DNA from: CAYYMH01 sp964472785
GTDB lineage: Bacteria; Zhuqueibacterota; Zhuqueibacteria; Thermofontimicrobiales; Thermofontimicrobiaceae
Reading direction: 5' to 3'
NCBI GenBank assembly: GCA_964472785.1
Contig: CAYYMH010000003.1
Location: 1-64,000 of the forward strand
Length of the DNA: 64,000 nucleotides
The position numbers and the translations under genes were made by a program. Shown here piece after piece: positions 29,048 through 37,969 of the stretch. Below the pieces are notes generated by a model. That model did not search any database and was not told the DNA's origin. It saw nothing but the letters and a program-made list of their open reading frames with translations. Every line of letters starts with the position of its first letter. Positions within the stretch are counted from its first letter, which is position 1.

Positions 29048-30292
29048 TCACTTTATTTGTTCATTTACAATAGAATAGACGACATCCAATGTTTGTTGAG
29101 CTATTACCAGTTCTTCGTTGGTTGGGATAACCCAAATTTTAACCGGGGAATTCTTTTTGCTGATTAACGTTTCGCTACCAAAGGTATTATTATTAATGTA
29201 ATGATCAATTTGAATTCCCAGGTTATCCATTTCCTCACAAATTTTTGCTCTGACCATTGGAGAATTTTCACCAATTCCGGCAGTAAAAACCAATACATCC
29301 AAACCGTTTAGGGTCGCTATATAGGAACCAATATATTTTTTTACCCGGTAGCAGAAAACGTCAAAAGCGTTTTGACTTCTTCCGTTACTTGCGTCCATAT
29401 TTTCGATGATCGTTCGCATGTCATTTGTCTTGCCGGATAAACCTTTGAGACCGCTTTCCTTATTTAAGATCGTATCCATTTGATCGGCAGATAAATCCTC
29501 CTGGCGCATCAAAAAAAGTACTGCAGAGCAATCGACGTCCCCGCTTCGAGTCCCCATGACCAGTCCCTCTAACGGCGTGAATCCCATTGATGTGTCCACA
29601 CATTGACCATGTTTAACTGCCGCTACACTGCTGCCGTTCCCCAAATGACAGGTAATTATTTTCAAATCGTTTATTGGGCGATTTTCGAGTTTAGCTGCCT
29701 TATTGGCAACGTAGTAATGTGATGTGCCATGAAATCCATATCTTCGAATACGGTATTTGTCATAGTATTCATAGGGCAGCGCGTACAAATAGGATTTTTG
29801 TTTCATACTTTGATGAAACGCGGTGTCGAACACAGCAACTTGCGGGACACCAGGAACGAGCTTTTGGCAGGCTTCGATTCCCTTTAGTTGCGGCGGATTG
29901 TGAAGCGGAGCTAATTGACTACATTCATCAATTTTTTCAACCACTTCAGGATTAATTAGTGTTGGCTGTGAAAAATATTCGCCACCATGCACGACGCGAT
30001 GTCCGACAGCAAAAATTTCTGAAATATCTTTCAAAGCACCGGATTTTTTGCTGAGCAAGCTCTCCAAAATGTGACTTATTGCCTGTTCATGATTCAGAAT
30101 TTGCTTGGTCAATTTGACATTGCTACCGCTTTCTTTTTCATGTTCGACAGTTGCGTCATCCGATCCGATACGGGAGATGTTGCCGCGACAGATTCTCTTC
30201 CAATTACTGCCATTAATCAATTGGTATTTAACGGAAGAGCTTCCACAATTCAACACCAACATTTTCATTCGGGACGATTTTATTTTTTTCAT
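29048..30292 (-). CDS. ackA: Acetate kinase
   Basis: This enzyme converts acetyl phosphate and ADP to acetate and ATP, or the reverse. It shows the family start MLVLNCGSSSVKYQLI, VGHRVVHGGEYF with the catalytic Arg, PQVAVFDTAFHQSM, ITCHLGNGSSVAAV, GTRSGDVD and FTAGIGENSP. Length of about 406-414 residues is normal. The start may be ATG 30292 or ATG 30268 (MKMLVLN); neither has a strong ribosome binding site. No phosphotransacetylase lies in the window. It sits between ndk and the receiver gene in a long minus-strand string, a setting that ties substrate-level ATP formation to 2-oxoacid oxidation. Confidence 0.95.
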   Translation of the reverse strand: MKKIKSSRMKMLVLNCGSSSVKYQLINGSNWKRICRGNISRIGSDDATVEHEKESGSNVKLTKQILNHEQAISHILESLLSKKSGALKDISEIFAVGHRVVHGGEYFSQPTLINPEVVEKIDECSQLAPLHNPPQLKGIEACQKLVPGVPQVAVFDTAFHQSMKQKSYLYALPYEYYDKYRIRRYGFHGTSHYYVANKAAKLENRPINDLKIITCHLGNGSSVAAVKHGQCVDTSMGFTPLEGLVMGTRSGDVDCSAVLFLMRQEDLSADQMDTILNKESGLKGLSGKTNDMRTIIENMDASNGRSQNAFDVFCYRVKKYIGSYIATLNGLDVLVFTAGIGENSPMVRAKICEEMDNLGIQIDHYINNNTFGSETLISKKNSPVKIWVIPTNEELVIAQQTLDVVYSIVNEQIK

Positions 30293-30308
30293 TATGTTAA
30301 ATATCCCA

Positions 30309-30734
30309 TTATTTCATGTTTTCAACTAATTCTTTTGCTGAAAAAAAATAGTTTATTTCAACGGCTGCTGTTTCCGGAGCATCCGATCCATGAACGATAT
30401 TTTGCTCTTTGCTGTCCGCATACATTTTCCGAACCGTTCCGTCTTCAGCCTGAGTCGGATCAGTGGCGCCAATTACTTTGCGGAAGTTTTCAATGGCGTT
30501 TTCCTTTTCCAGCACCATCGGTACACAGGGACCGGAGGACATGAACGAAACCAGATCGTAATAAAATGGTTTGTCTTTATGTACGGCGTAAAATTCACCT
30601 GCCGTGTCCGAATTCAGTTTGACCAGTTTCATGGCGACGATTTTAAAGCCCTCGGCTTCAACTCGTTTAATGACCTTGCCGATTAAGTTCTTTCGGACAC
30701 AGTCCGGTTTGAGAATCGCTAAGGTTCGTTGCAT
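30309..30734 (-). CDS. ndk: Nucleoside diphosphate kinase
   Basis: This enzyme transfers the gamma phosphate between nucleoside tri- and diphosphates. It has the start RTLAILKPDCV, the substrate loop GATDPTQAEDGTVR and the catalytic His in NIVHGSDAPETAAVEI. Length 141 is normal. It lies 16 bases before ackA and 25 after folE2 on the same strand. Confidence 0.95.
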   Translation of the reverse strand: MQRTLAILKPDCVRKNLIGKVIKRVEAEGFKIVAMKLVKLNSDTAGEFYAVHKDKPFYYDLVSFMSSGPCVPMVLEKENAIENFRKVIGATDPTQAEDGTVRKMYADSKEQNIVHGSDAPETAAVEINYFFSAKELVENMK

Positions 30735-30759
30735 AATTTCAATCTCCTTCTCGCTTTCA

Positions 30760-31527
30760 TTAATATTTTTTCTCTACACAGGCATAGGCATCATGATTAT
30801 GAATACTTTCATAGCTTTCCGCTTCGACTTTATACCACAGAATGTTATTTTCGTTGTTCAATTTCGTAGCTACATTTCTTACCACATCTTCCACAAAAGT
30901 CGGATTTTCATAGGATTTCTCGGTGACGTATTTTTCATCTTCCCGTTTGAGTAGCGAATAGACTGACCCGGAGGCACATTCTTCGACCATGGCAATGACG
31001 TCTTCAATCCAGAGAAAGCCCTTAAATTTTAACAGCACACGAATTTCACCGCGTTGATTATGTGCGCCGTATTGCGCAATTTCTTTGGAACAGGGACAGA
31101 GTGTCAGTACGGGTACAGACACGCCCAACAGAATTTGAGTGTTGCTATTTAAATCGCCGATAAATTTACACTGATATTCCATCAGGGCTTTGGCGCGCGA
31201 AACCGGCGCCTCTTTATCAATAAAGTACGGAAATTCGATCTCCAAATGAGCGGATTCCGCTTTTAACTTTTCCTTCATCTCTTTCATAATATCGCCCATC
31301 TTATGGATGTCGATTTCACGGCGAAACTTGTTGAGAATCTCAATGAATCGGCTCATGTGTGTGCCGCGAAAGTGATGCGGCAAATTCACGTACATATTGA
31401 TGGTGGCGATCGTGTGTTGTTTCTCAATCGCTTTGTCCTGCAACACGATCGGATACTTTAAATTTTTGACCCCAACTTTATCTATTTCAATGCGTCTGAG
31501 ATCGGGTTCATTTTGTACATCGCGCAT
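30760..31527 (-). CDS. folE2: GTP cyclohydrolase FolE2 (type IB)
   Basis: This enzyme forms dihydroneopterin triphosphate from GTP, the first step of folate (and queuosine-type) biosynthesis. It shows DVQNEPDLRRIEIDKVGVKN at the start, HFRGTHMSRFIE, and the metal/active-site block PVLTLCPCSKEIAQYGAHNQRG that marks the IB family. Length 255 is normal. FolE2 enzymes use several metals and often replace zinc-dependent FolE under zinc limitation; no Zur site is visible. It is placed between the GlnD-like gene and ndk. Confidence 0.93.
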   Translation of the reverse strand: MRDVQNEPDLRRIEIDKVGVKNLKYPIVLQDKAIEKQHTIATINMYVNLPHHFRGTHMSRFIEILNKFRREIDIHKMGDIMKEMKEKLKAESAHLEIEFPYFIDKEAPVSRAKALMEYQCKFIGDLNSNTQILLGVSVPVLTLCPCSKEIAQYGAHNQRGEIRVLLKFKGFLWIEDVIAMVEECASGSVYSLLKREDEKYVTEKSYENPTFVEDVVRNVATKLNNENNILWYKVEAESYESIHNHDAYACVEKKY

Positions 31528-31548
31528 ATTTATCTTTACCTAAAAAAT

Positions 31549-34521
31549 TTACTCAAAGTTCTTTAATAATTTTTCAACAATTTGATGAACCCGGGCTGTT
31601 GATTTACTGTAATCTTGCACCAGTTTCTCGGCAGGTTCTGTCTTATTGTTGCTGCGGTAACCAAGAATTTTTGATACCGGATTCAGATATTCGATTTTCA
31701 GCATATCACCGGCTGAAACGGTAAGCCGATAAAGGTCCCTGAGCCGTTTCAGGAAATCACGGTTCTTCTGTAACTCAAAAAACAGGTCTTTATTTTCGGG
31801 CTCAAGTTTGCTGATAATTTCAACCAATTTTCTGTTCAGCGGTTCACTTATCTGATATTTCGCCTTGTAAATTAACAGTAATATTTCAATGTCTCTTAAG
31901 CCACCGACACCCTCTTTTAGATTGAGATTCTTTGACTGGATATTGCGCTTGTCGTGCTGCCGGGACGTCATCTCATTAATCATCTGTTCGATATAAAGGT
32001 CTGACTTCTCATAAATATGTGGCTTAATTATTCGATCTTCAAAATATTTTTGAAATTTCCTGCTACCTACAATCAAGCGGGAGCCTAATAACTGAGATTT
32101 ATCAATAAATATTTCCTCACTGTCTTTTGCCAGAAAAGTATCCAACTCATCCACCAGTGTGATGTAACTGCCGAAATGGTCAGCGAAGCGATAATGGGGC
32201 ATGGTGCCCCGTTTCATGATTTCACAGTTCATCATAATGATAATTTTGTTACAGTAGCGGCGAATTTCTTCATCGTTTTCATTGAGCAAAACAATAATAT
32301 CGTAATCGTCGTCAAATGCCTGTTCTCGGGCATGTCCACCTGCCGCATAAATGGCGATCAAATCGCGGGTCGGCACTGTCTTGCCCATTTTACGCATCAC
32401 TTCCTGTTTACAGATGTCAAACAACATTTGAAGATAATTGTCAGAGAATTCTGTAAAATCATTGTCAATCCTTTCGATGGGAGCGCCGTTCAATGCTTCT
32501 AATCCAACCCGCAAAAACTCTAAATCATGATAACGGTTGAGTTGATTTTTCTGTGACTCAAATTTTGTTAAACTGTCGATCGTTCCTAAAATACCTTTGG
32601 AAATTTGCTCTAATGCCGGAATGTCCTTCAGATATTCAATATATATGGGATGCTCTGAAATGATACGCGAAAAAAAGCGTTTAAAATACCGACTCGTGTT
32701 GATGTGGATTTCGCAGAGGTTGACCAATAACTCCTTGTATTTTTCTTGCTCCGGATCCCACAAGTCTTCGTTTAATAACTGCCAAAATTGGTATTGCTGA
32801 TCGTCTGTTAGTTTCGTTAAAAATGCATTCATCAGTTCCGGATACCAACTAAAGACTTTGGTTAGACGAAGTACCCGGTCGCTGCAGGTCGTCAGCTTTT
32901 TTAAAAACACAATATTGAAAATTTCACTCAGTTTGACACAATCCAGTTTGTGCTTGTGTTGAGCCAATAAATTTAAAAAGGAAATCGTCGGATACAATGC
33001 CTGTTGAAAGGCGACGCCATAGTAGCGAACAATAATCTTTTGATATTTCGGTTTTAAAATTTTAATGTCATCAACAAAATTTTGCAATAGATGTGAGTCT
33101 TCATCTTTGAGAGAATCTAATATATCATCCCAGAACTTTGTTCCTTTGTAAAAATTTGAAAGTTTTAAAAAATCAATCGCCAGATTCCCGGGGTAACTTC
33201 GGTAGGGGGCAGGTTTGGATGCGAGCTCAACGATCTTGGTAAAACTGCTGATGGATTTGATGTGTTCTCTCACATCTTCGAGCAATTGCGCAGCGGTTTC
33301 TTTGGCTAACTCAACGTATTCATGATAATGAATAAGCAAATGATCCCAGGCTTTAATTGCTCCCATGTCCTGGTAGCCTAATGTTTTGGCGACTTTTTGT
33401 AAATTTTCGACCATTTCCGGATTGTCCAGATAGATGTCTTCTTCAAGTCCAACATACAGTTGGTAAACGTGCCGAAATGTTTCGAGGAAGGTCAGCGCTT
33501 TTTCCAGATTCACATAGAGCTGCTTCCTGGTCGGATCACTGCGCATCAATTTGGCTAATATTTCCCAGCGGTTACCTTTGTAAATTCGAAAAATCGTTTT
33601 ACCAGAAAAAATCATTCCGGATAACATCCTTAATGCATCATCCTTTGGATTAAGTCTGTCGGTATTGATTGTGAGAAATAAAAATGACCGGATTTCTCCT
33701 AATATTCCCCGTAGATAACCTTCGTGGTACATGTTAATCCCATGGTGCTGATAGTGATACCGAAGTGTGATTTCCCTGTTGAAACGCCGGAATAATCGGG
33801 TGCTTCCAAAGATTGGAACTGCACTGAGCATTTCACTGATGATGATAAAATCCTGAATTTCCTTATCTAACAGTTCACGGTATTCGTGAATGGAAGCTGT
33901 GTAAAATTCACTTCCCACATGTTCGGAAAGATAAAAGTGCAATTCAGTCGCCCATTTGAACATTTCTTTGTTGAGCTTGTTGATGGTGAGATTTAATTCC
34001 TCCCGGTTTTCAGAACCATCATCAACGACGCCAACATCGATATCATCCTGATGCGCCAGACTGCCAACACCCAAAATAGTAAATTCCGGAAATTTTTTGC
34101 CTTTGGAAAATAATTCAAAAACTTTTCTCATATAAGCAGCAGTCAAAGTTCTGAATTCTTTTCCGGTTTGCAACATAAAATTTTTATAAATGGGGAGACG
34201 CTGATCAGCATTTTTAATGCCGGTTAATTTTAGTTGCAAAACATCGAGGGAACGGAGGTTGAGATGCAGCATTTGCAATGAAAAATAACAGGCGAGAAAC
34301 GCTAACTTTTCTTTGTCGGATTCCGCAACGCTAATAACAACATCCATTTCGTCATCGAGATCAACGCCGCCTTTCCAAAGATGGATTGACTCCAATTTGC
34401 CAGCATTTTCCAAATTCGCCACCATCGGGTTAAAGTATTTTTCGATGGTTCGAATATATTTCTGATGGTGGTTACCGAGCGTTTTTATTCGTTGTTTTAA
34501 TCTATTAAAATATAGATGCAC
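31549..34521 (-). CDS. GlnD-like protein with two nucleotidyltransferase-like domains
   Basis: This 990-residue protein has two candidate nucleotidyltransferase folds separated by a long helical region. The first is near residues 145-185 (LGVGSLAHQDDIDVGVVDDG). The second is near 755-790 (IAIYAAGGHAREQAFDDDYDIIVLLN), each with a G-S/G-H start and an Asp-x-Asp pair. Further on is NLKEGVGGLRDIEILLLIYK, a motif shared by GlnD (PII uridylyltransferase) and GlnE. The HD and ACT domains of true GlnD are not seen, and the C-terminus stops 100 residues after the GGLRDIE motif. The target could be PII or another signalling protein; this is inference. It lies 39 bases after korC and 21 before folE2. 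Confidence 0.65.
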   Translation of the reverse strand: MHLYFNRLKQRIKTLGNHHQKYIRTIEKYFNPMVANLENAGKLESIHLWKGGVDLDDEMDVVISVAESDKEKLAFLACYFSLQMLHLNLRSLDVLQLKLTGIKNADQRLPIYKNFMLQTGKEFRTLTAAYMRKVFELFSKGKKFPEFTILGVGSLAHQDDIDVGVVDDGSENREELNLTINKLNKEMFKWATELHFYLSEHVGSEFYTASIHEYRELLDKEIQDFIIISEMLSAVPIFGSTRLFRRFNREITLRYHYQHHGINMYHEGYLRGILGEIRSFLFLTINTDRLNPKDDALRMLSGMIFSGKTIFRIYKGNRWEILAKLMRSDPTRKQLYVNLEKALTFLETFRHVYQLYVGLEEDIYLDNPEMVENLQKVAKTLGYQDMGAIKAWDHLLIHYHEYVELAKETAAQLLEDVREHIKSISSFTKIVELASKPAPYRSYPGNLAIDFLKLSNFYKGTKFWDDILDSLKDEDSHLLQNFVDDIKILKPKYQKIIVRYYGVAFQQALYPTISFLNLLAQHKHKLDCVKLSEIFNIVFLKKLTTCSDRVLRLTKVFSWYPELMNAFLTKLTDDQQYQFWQLLNEDLWDPEQEKYKELLVNLCEIHINTSRYFKRFFSRIISEHPIYIEYLKDIPALEQISKGILGTIDSLTKFESQKNQLNRYHDLEFLRVGLEALNGAPIERIDNDFTEFSDNYLQMLFDICKQEVMRKMGKTVPTRDLIAIYAAGGHAREQAFDDDYDIIVLLNENDEEIRRYCNKIIIMMNCEIMKRGTMPHYRFADHFGSYITLVDELDTFLAKDSEEIFIDKSQLLGSRLIVGSRKFQKYFEDRIIKPHIYEKSDLYIEQMINEMTSRQHDKRNIQSKNLNLKEGVGGLRDIEILLLIYKAKYQISEPLNRKLVEIISKLEPENKDLFFELQKNRDFLKRLRDLYRLTVSAGDMLKIEYLNPVSKILGYRSNNKTEPAEKLVQDYSKSTARVHQIVEKLLKNFE

Positions 34522-34560
34522 TGATTTAGCTTTCTTTAATGCTTTTTTACCAATTGCGTG

Positions 34561-35112
34561 TTACGAAGATGATATTTTTTTCCCGGTATCTCTGCCAACT
34601 TTAAGTGCCTTCAGGTTCATGTCTTCCGTGCCTTTGGGAACCCTTGATAAAACTGCCGATTCCAGGGCTTCAATTGAAACGATATTTGTTAATTCAACAA
34701 TGATGCCGAGGGCGATAATGTTAGCGACCATAACCCGACCGACTTCTTTGCGAGCTAATTCGATAATGGGTACCCGGTAAATTTTTGCCTTAATGTCAGG
34801 TGTTTTTTCAACGGCTTCCTGGTCAATGAGCAATATACCGTCAGCCTTCAGGTCATTGGAGTATCGATTACATGCTTCCTGTGTGAGCGCCAGCAAAAGA
34901 TCGATATTGATTGCTTTTGGGTAATCAATTTCTTCGTCAGAAATAATCACCTCAGAACGACTGGCTCCGCCTCTTGCTTCAGGACCATAGGACTGGCTTT
35001 GTGTTGCATTCTTATCATCATATATTGCGGCAGCTTCGGCTAATATTTTACCTGCTAAAACTAACCCCTGTCCACCTTCACCGCTTAATCTTATTTCATA
35101 ACGATAACTCAT
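34561..35112 (-). CDS. korC: 2-oxoacid:ferredoxin oxidoreductase, gamma subunit (set 1)
   Basis: This is the gamma subunit of a CoA-acylating 2-oxoacid:ferredoxin oxidoreductase, most likely 2-oxoglutarate-type. It shows GEGGQGLVLAGKILAEAA, the conserved ATQSQSYGPEARGGASRSEVI, and NIIALGIIVEL. Length 183 matches KorC. AGGAG precedes ATG 35112. It is separated from korB by a 247-base gap holding an inverted-repeat element, unlike set 2 at 51914-54850, where the genes touch or nearly touch. Confidence 0.9.
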   Translation of the reverse strand: MSYRYEIRLSGEGGQGLVLAGKILAEAAAIYDDKNATQSQSYGPEARGGASRSEVIISDEEIDYPKAINIDLLLALTQEACNRYSNDLKADGILLIDQEAVEKTPDIKAKIYRVPIIELARKEVGRVMVANIIALGIIVELTNIVSIEALESAVLSRVPKGTEDMNLKALKVGRDTGKKISSS

Positions 35113-35216
35113 TAAAGTTACTCCTGTGGTGACATAAATTTATCATCTTGTTTTTGTTATTTAAAATGGAATTAGTGTGAATATAAATATAACCGCTGAG
35201 CTTGCTGATATCGGGA

Positions 35217-35340
35217 ATGTATCATAATGAAAATCAGAAGCGATTGTCATTCCGGGCTTGTCCCTGAATCTAATAAATATCAAGAAAATAGGAGATTCCT
35301 GCATTCGCAGGAATGACAGCAAAAGTTACTTTTGATACAT
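35217..35340. repeat. MITE-like inverted-repeat element between korB and korC
   Basis: The terminal 8-bp inverted repeats are perfect: ATGTATCA at 35217-35224 and TGATACAT at 35333-35340. Inside, GTCATTCC at 35246-35253 pairs with GGAATGAC at 35310-35317, and an 8-bp hairpin ATTCCTGC/GCAGGAAT lies at 35295-35314. This layered palindrome is typical of small non-autonomous or REP-like elements. It splits an otherwise compact operon without interrupting a gene. Confidence 0.6.
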
Positions 35341-35359
35341 CCTCTACGGAAATTAAAAT

Positions 35360-36172
35360 TTATTTTTGTTTAAGTTTGTCAATTAATTTCTGATAATTTT
35401 CGGTGTATTCCGGTAGATCCTTATCCACCAAAATACCAGTGATAAGTTTATCTTTCAATTCTTCCGAACTCATCTTTTTCGCTTTTGATACCGAAACCGA
35501 AATTTCTTTCAATTGCTGCAACATATCCGATCCGTTACCGAGACGATTTCGACGGCCAAATGCAGTCGGACAGGGGGTCATAACTTCGACAACTGAAAAT
35601 CCTTTTTTAAGAATCGCTTTTTCGATCAATTTATCCAGCTTCAATGCATCATAAGCTGTACTTCGGGCTACAAAACTGGCGCCCGCAGCTTCGGCTAATC
35701 CGCTGATATTAAATGAATTTTCCACATTTCCAAAGGGAGCAGTGCTGGCGAGGCTGCCTACTGGGGTTGTCGGCGAAACCTGTCCACCGGTCATCCCATA
35801 AATATTATTATTAAATAAAACAACGGTGATGTCAATATTTCTTCTGGCAGCGTGAATATAATGATTGCCTCCGATTGCGGTAGCATCTCCGTCTCCGGTA
35901 ACCACGATGACGTTCATTTTTGGTTTAACCATTTTAACTCCGGTAGCAAATGCGAGCGCTCTGCCGTGGGTCGTATGCAAGGTATTAAAGTCCACATAAC
36001 CCGTAAGTCTGCTGGAGCAGCCAATCCCGGAAACCATGGTAATATCGTCTTTCTCTAATCCAATTCGATCAATTGCCCGCAGCATCGCCTTCAATACAAT
36101 ACCATCGCCACAGCCGGCACACCAAATGAGCGGTAATTTATTTAAACGTAAATATTTATCATAATTAAACAT
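35360..36172 (-). CDS. korB: 2-oxoacid:ferredoxin oxidoreductase, beta (thiamine diphosphate) subunit (set 1)
   Basis: This subunit binds thiamine diphosphate and Mg2+ and passes electrons from the oxidised 2-oxoacid to ferredoxin. It has the WCAGCGDG cluster Cys pair, GIGCSSRL, HTTHGRALAFATG, and the TPP motif GDGDATAIGGNHYIHAARRN ending NNIYGMTGGQ. Length 270 fits KorB. AAAGGA precedes ATG 36172, 23 bases after korA. Confidence 0.93.
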   Translation of the reverse strand: MFNYDKYLRLNKLPLIWCAGCGDGIVLKAMLRAIDRIGLEKDDITMVSGIGCSSRLTGYVDFNTLHTTHGRALAFATGVKMVKPKMNVIVVTGDGDATAIGGNHYIHAARRNIDITVVLFNNNIYGMTGGQVSPTTPVGSLASTAPFGNVENSFNISGLAEAAGASFVARSTAYDALKLDKLIEKAILKKGFSVVEVMTPCPTAFGRRNRLGNGSDMLQQLKEISVSVSKAKKMSSEELKDKLITGILVDKDLPEYTENYQKLIDKLKQK

Positions 36173-36195
36173 GCATTTTTCCTTTATTCACAATA

Positions 36196-37341
36196 TTATT
36201 TTTGACGATATTCCATAATCGTGTCAAATATCTGTTGCGGATTAATGGGTTCGCCATCTATCCGGTTTACCTTGACGACTTCGCTTTGATTTTTGGATGC
36301 CCATTCCACCTCGTGGGCAATCTGACCAAAATTTAATTCCGGCACAATAATATAATCAACGGTCTGTGCCATTTCGTAAATGTGCTCGTCCGGGAAAGGC
36401 CAGATCACTTTAGGACGCAGTGAGTAAATGTTGATGCCTTGCTCGCGAGCCCAGATAATTGCGCGTCTCGCAGAGCGGGATGTGGAACCGTAGGAAAAAA
36501 CACCAATTTTGGCGTCCTTATCTTCTTCAACATCAATTTCGATTATTTCGTTTTTGTAGCGTTCGATTTTCCCATTCAATCGGTTCAGTAACCGGTTAAT
36601 TTCAACCGAGTCATTGGTCGGGAATCCGGTCTGGTCATGCACTAATCCGGTAACGTGGTAGCGGTAACCTTCGCCGAAACTCACGAACGGCGGAATTCCT
36701 GACTCAGTTTCCTGATATGGCAGATATTCTTCAGGTGAAACATTTGGTTTTTCCCGTTCCCAAATTTCGAGCTCTTCATGTTTGGGCAAAATTACTTTTT
36801 CGTTCACATGTCCTAAAATTTCATCCATCAAAATAATTGACGGTACACGAAATTTCTCGGACAAATTAAACGCGCGTACTGTTAAATCAAAAATTTCGCG
36901 GACGCTGTTCGGTACCAACGCGATAATCGGATGGTCGCCGTGGGTTCCCCAGCGCGCCTGCATGACATCTCCCTGTGCGGGCAGTGTAGGTAAACCGGTG
37001 CTGGGACCACCGCGCATCACATTAACGATCACGCACGGAATTTCCGCCATCGAAGCATAGCCCAGATTTTCCTGTTTGAGTGAAAAACCAGGTCCGCTGG
37101 TGGCAGTCATGGCTTTGGCGCCTGCTAATGAGGCACCGATAACCGCTCCCATCGATGCGATTTCGTCCTCCATTTGAATAAATTTGCCTCCGGTTTTCGG
37201 AAGCATTAATGATAATTTTTCTGCTATTTCAGTCGATGGCGTAATCGGATAACCGGCAAAAAAGCGTAAACCAGCAGCAATGGCACCTTCTGCACACGCT
37301 TCGTTTCCGGTCATCACTTGGATTCTATTTTTACTTTTCAT
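36196..37341 (-). CDS. korA: 2-oxoacid:ferredoxin oxidoreductase, alpha subunit (set 1)
   Basis: This is the alpha subunit, with the pyrimidine-binding part of the TPP site and the substrate pocket: GNEACAEGAIAAGLRFFAGYPITPSTE, with the arginine-lacking pocket usual for 2-oxoglutarate-type enzymes, MEDEIASMGAVIGASLAG, ATSGPGFSLKQE, RGGPSTGLPT, and the C-terminal PELNFGQI. The 381 residues match KorA. The substrate cannot be fixed by motif alone (2-oxoglutarate or a branched 2-oxoacid). It follows the ferredoxin gene in a KorDABC arrangement. Confidence 0.92.
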   Translation of the reverse strand: MKSKNRIQVMTGNEACAEGAIAAGLRFFAGYPITPSTEIAEKLSLMLPKTGGKFIQMEDEIASMGAVIGASLAGAKAMTATSGPGFSLKQENLGYASMAEIPCVIVNVMRGGPSTGLPTLPAQGDVMQARWGTHGDHPIIALVPNSVREIFDLTVRAFNLSEKFRVPSIILMDEILGHVNEKVILPKHEELEIWEREKPNVSPEEYLPYQETESGIPPFVSFGEGYRYHVTGLVHDQTGFPTNDSVEINRLLNRLNGKIERYKNEIIEIDVEEDKDAKIGVFSYGSTSRSARRAIIWAREQGINIYSLRPKVIWPFPDEHIYEMAQTVDYIIVPELNFGQIAHEVEWASKNQSEVVKVNRIDGEPINPQQIFDTIMEYRQK

Positions 37342-37377
37342 TACAAAGAAAATTCCTTTAATATGATCACAATTCTC

Positions 37378-37590
37378 TTATTTTTTGTCTGGTTTTTCAA
37401 CAGTAATCGCAAAATCCGGGCAGCGGATTTCGCATAGCCCGCAGGCGGTACATTTCTCAATATCCACCACTACAGGATACGCTCCGTCCATCGCTAAAAC
37501 ATCAAACGGACAAAAATCGACACATATTTCACAACTTTTACACCACTCTTTTTTTATTGAAATCTTAGGTAATGGCTTGTCTTTTTTCAT
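37378..37590 (-). CDS. korD: 4Fe-4S dicluster ferredoxin, delta subunit of the oxoacid oxidoreductase (set 1)
   Basis: This ferredoxin of about 70 residues has two [4Fe-4S] binding groups, CKSCEICVDFCP and CTACGLCEIRCP. It is the KorD electron carrier or subunit that takes electrons from KorB. ATG 37590 is chosen over an upstream in-frame TTG at 37614, but neither has a strong ribosome binding site. It is the first gene of the long minus-strand string that ends at 26341. Confidence 0.9.
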   Translation of the reverse strand: MKKDKPLPKISIKKEWCKSCEICVDFCPFDVLAMDGAYPVVVDIEKCTACGLCEIRCPDFAITVEKPDKK

Positions 37591-37710
37591 CACTCGAATT
37601 CTTTCGTTCAACAAGTTTAACTATCTTCAACGGTTTTGATTGAATTAATTTTTTTGGATGAATTTTTGAATCATCCCAAAAAACTGGACTTTCTAAATTT
37701 GAAAATTTAT

Positions 37711-37790
37711 TACCCACGGAACACACGAAATAATTCCAAATTAAAAATCCAAAAAATAATTTTGGGTATTTTAGTGTGTTTAGCGGGTTA
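37711..37790. repeat. Intergenic inverted-repeat element, GCCAC-like family
   Basis: The left arm ACCCACGGAACACACGAAAT (from about 37712) matches the reverse complement of the right arm, ACCCGCTAAACACACTAAAA, with several mismatches, across a short AT-rich centre. It lies between the kor set-1 operon start and the zinc-ribbon gene. It may be part of the operon leader. Confidence 0.5.
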
Positions 37791-37840
37791 AGGTTAAATA
37801 CGAATTTTCCTTTTAAAATTTCAGGTTCAAAATTATCCGG

Positions 37841-37969
37841 CTATTTCATCAACCGAATACTATTACTGTTGCATTTCGGACATCCTCGTTCCTTAGGGAC
37901 TTTGGGATCGTAATTATCAGTAAATTCGTGTCCGCATCTCAGACACTTAAATTTAGCTTGAGCTTCCAT
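37841..37969 (-). CDS. Small zinc-ribbon protein, 42 residues
   Basis: This short gene has start ATG at 37969, GGAGGG 5 bases upstream, and stop TAG at 37841. The product begins MEAQAKFKCLRCGHEFTDNY and has two Cys pairs, CLRC and CPKC, separated by about 20 residues, a typical zinc ribbon or rubredoxin-like knuckle. The rest is charged and ends SNSIRLMK. Small proteins of this kind are common near iron-sulfur redox genes, but the function is unknown. A metal-binding scaffold or small regulatory protein is possible. The strong ribosome binding site and the intact Cys pattern argue that it is real. Confidence 0.75.
   Translation of the reverse strand: MEAQAKFKCLRCGHEFTDNYDPKVPKERGCPKCNSNSIRLMK

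Noticed and set aside
30071..30544. 157-residue plus-strand frame opposite ndk/ackA
   Set aside because: It lies antisense to two highly conserved genes and its translation has no plausible domain.
31549..34521. Calling the large nucleotidyltransferase GlnE (glutamine synthetase adenylyltransferase)
   Set aside because: The two-site layout is similar, but the motif details are closer to GlnD/DUF294 and no glutamine synthetase is nearby.
35246..35317. Terminator between korB and korC
   Set aside because: The hairpins lack a T run, lie inside terminal inverted repeats, and would cut a functional operon; a mobile or REP-like element fits better.
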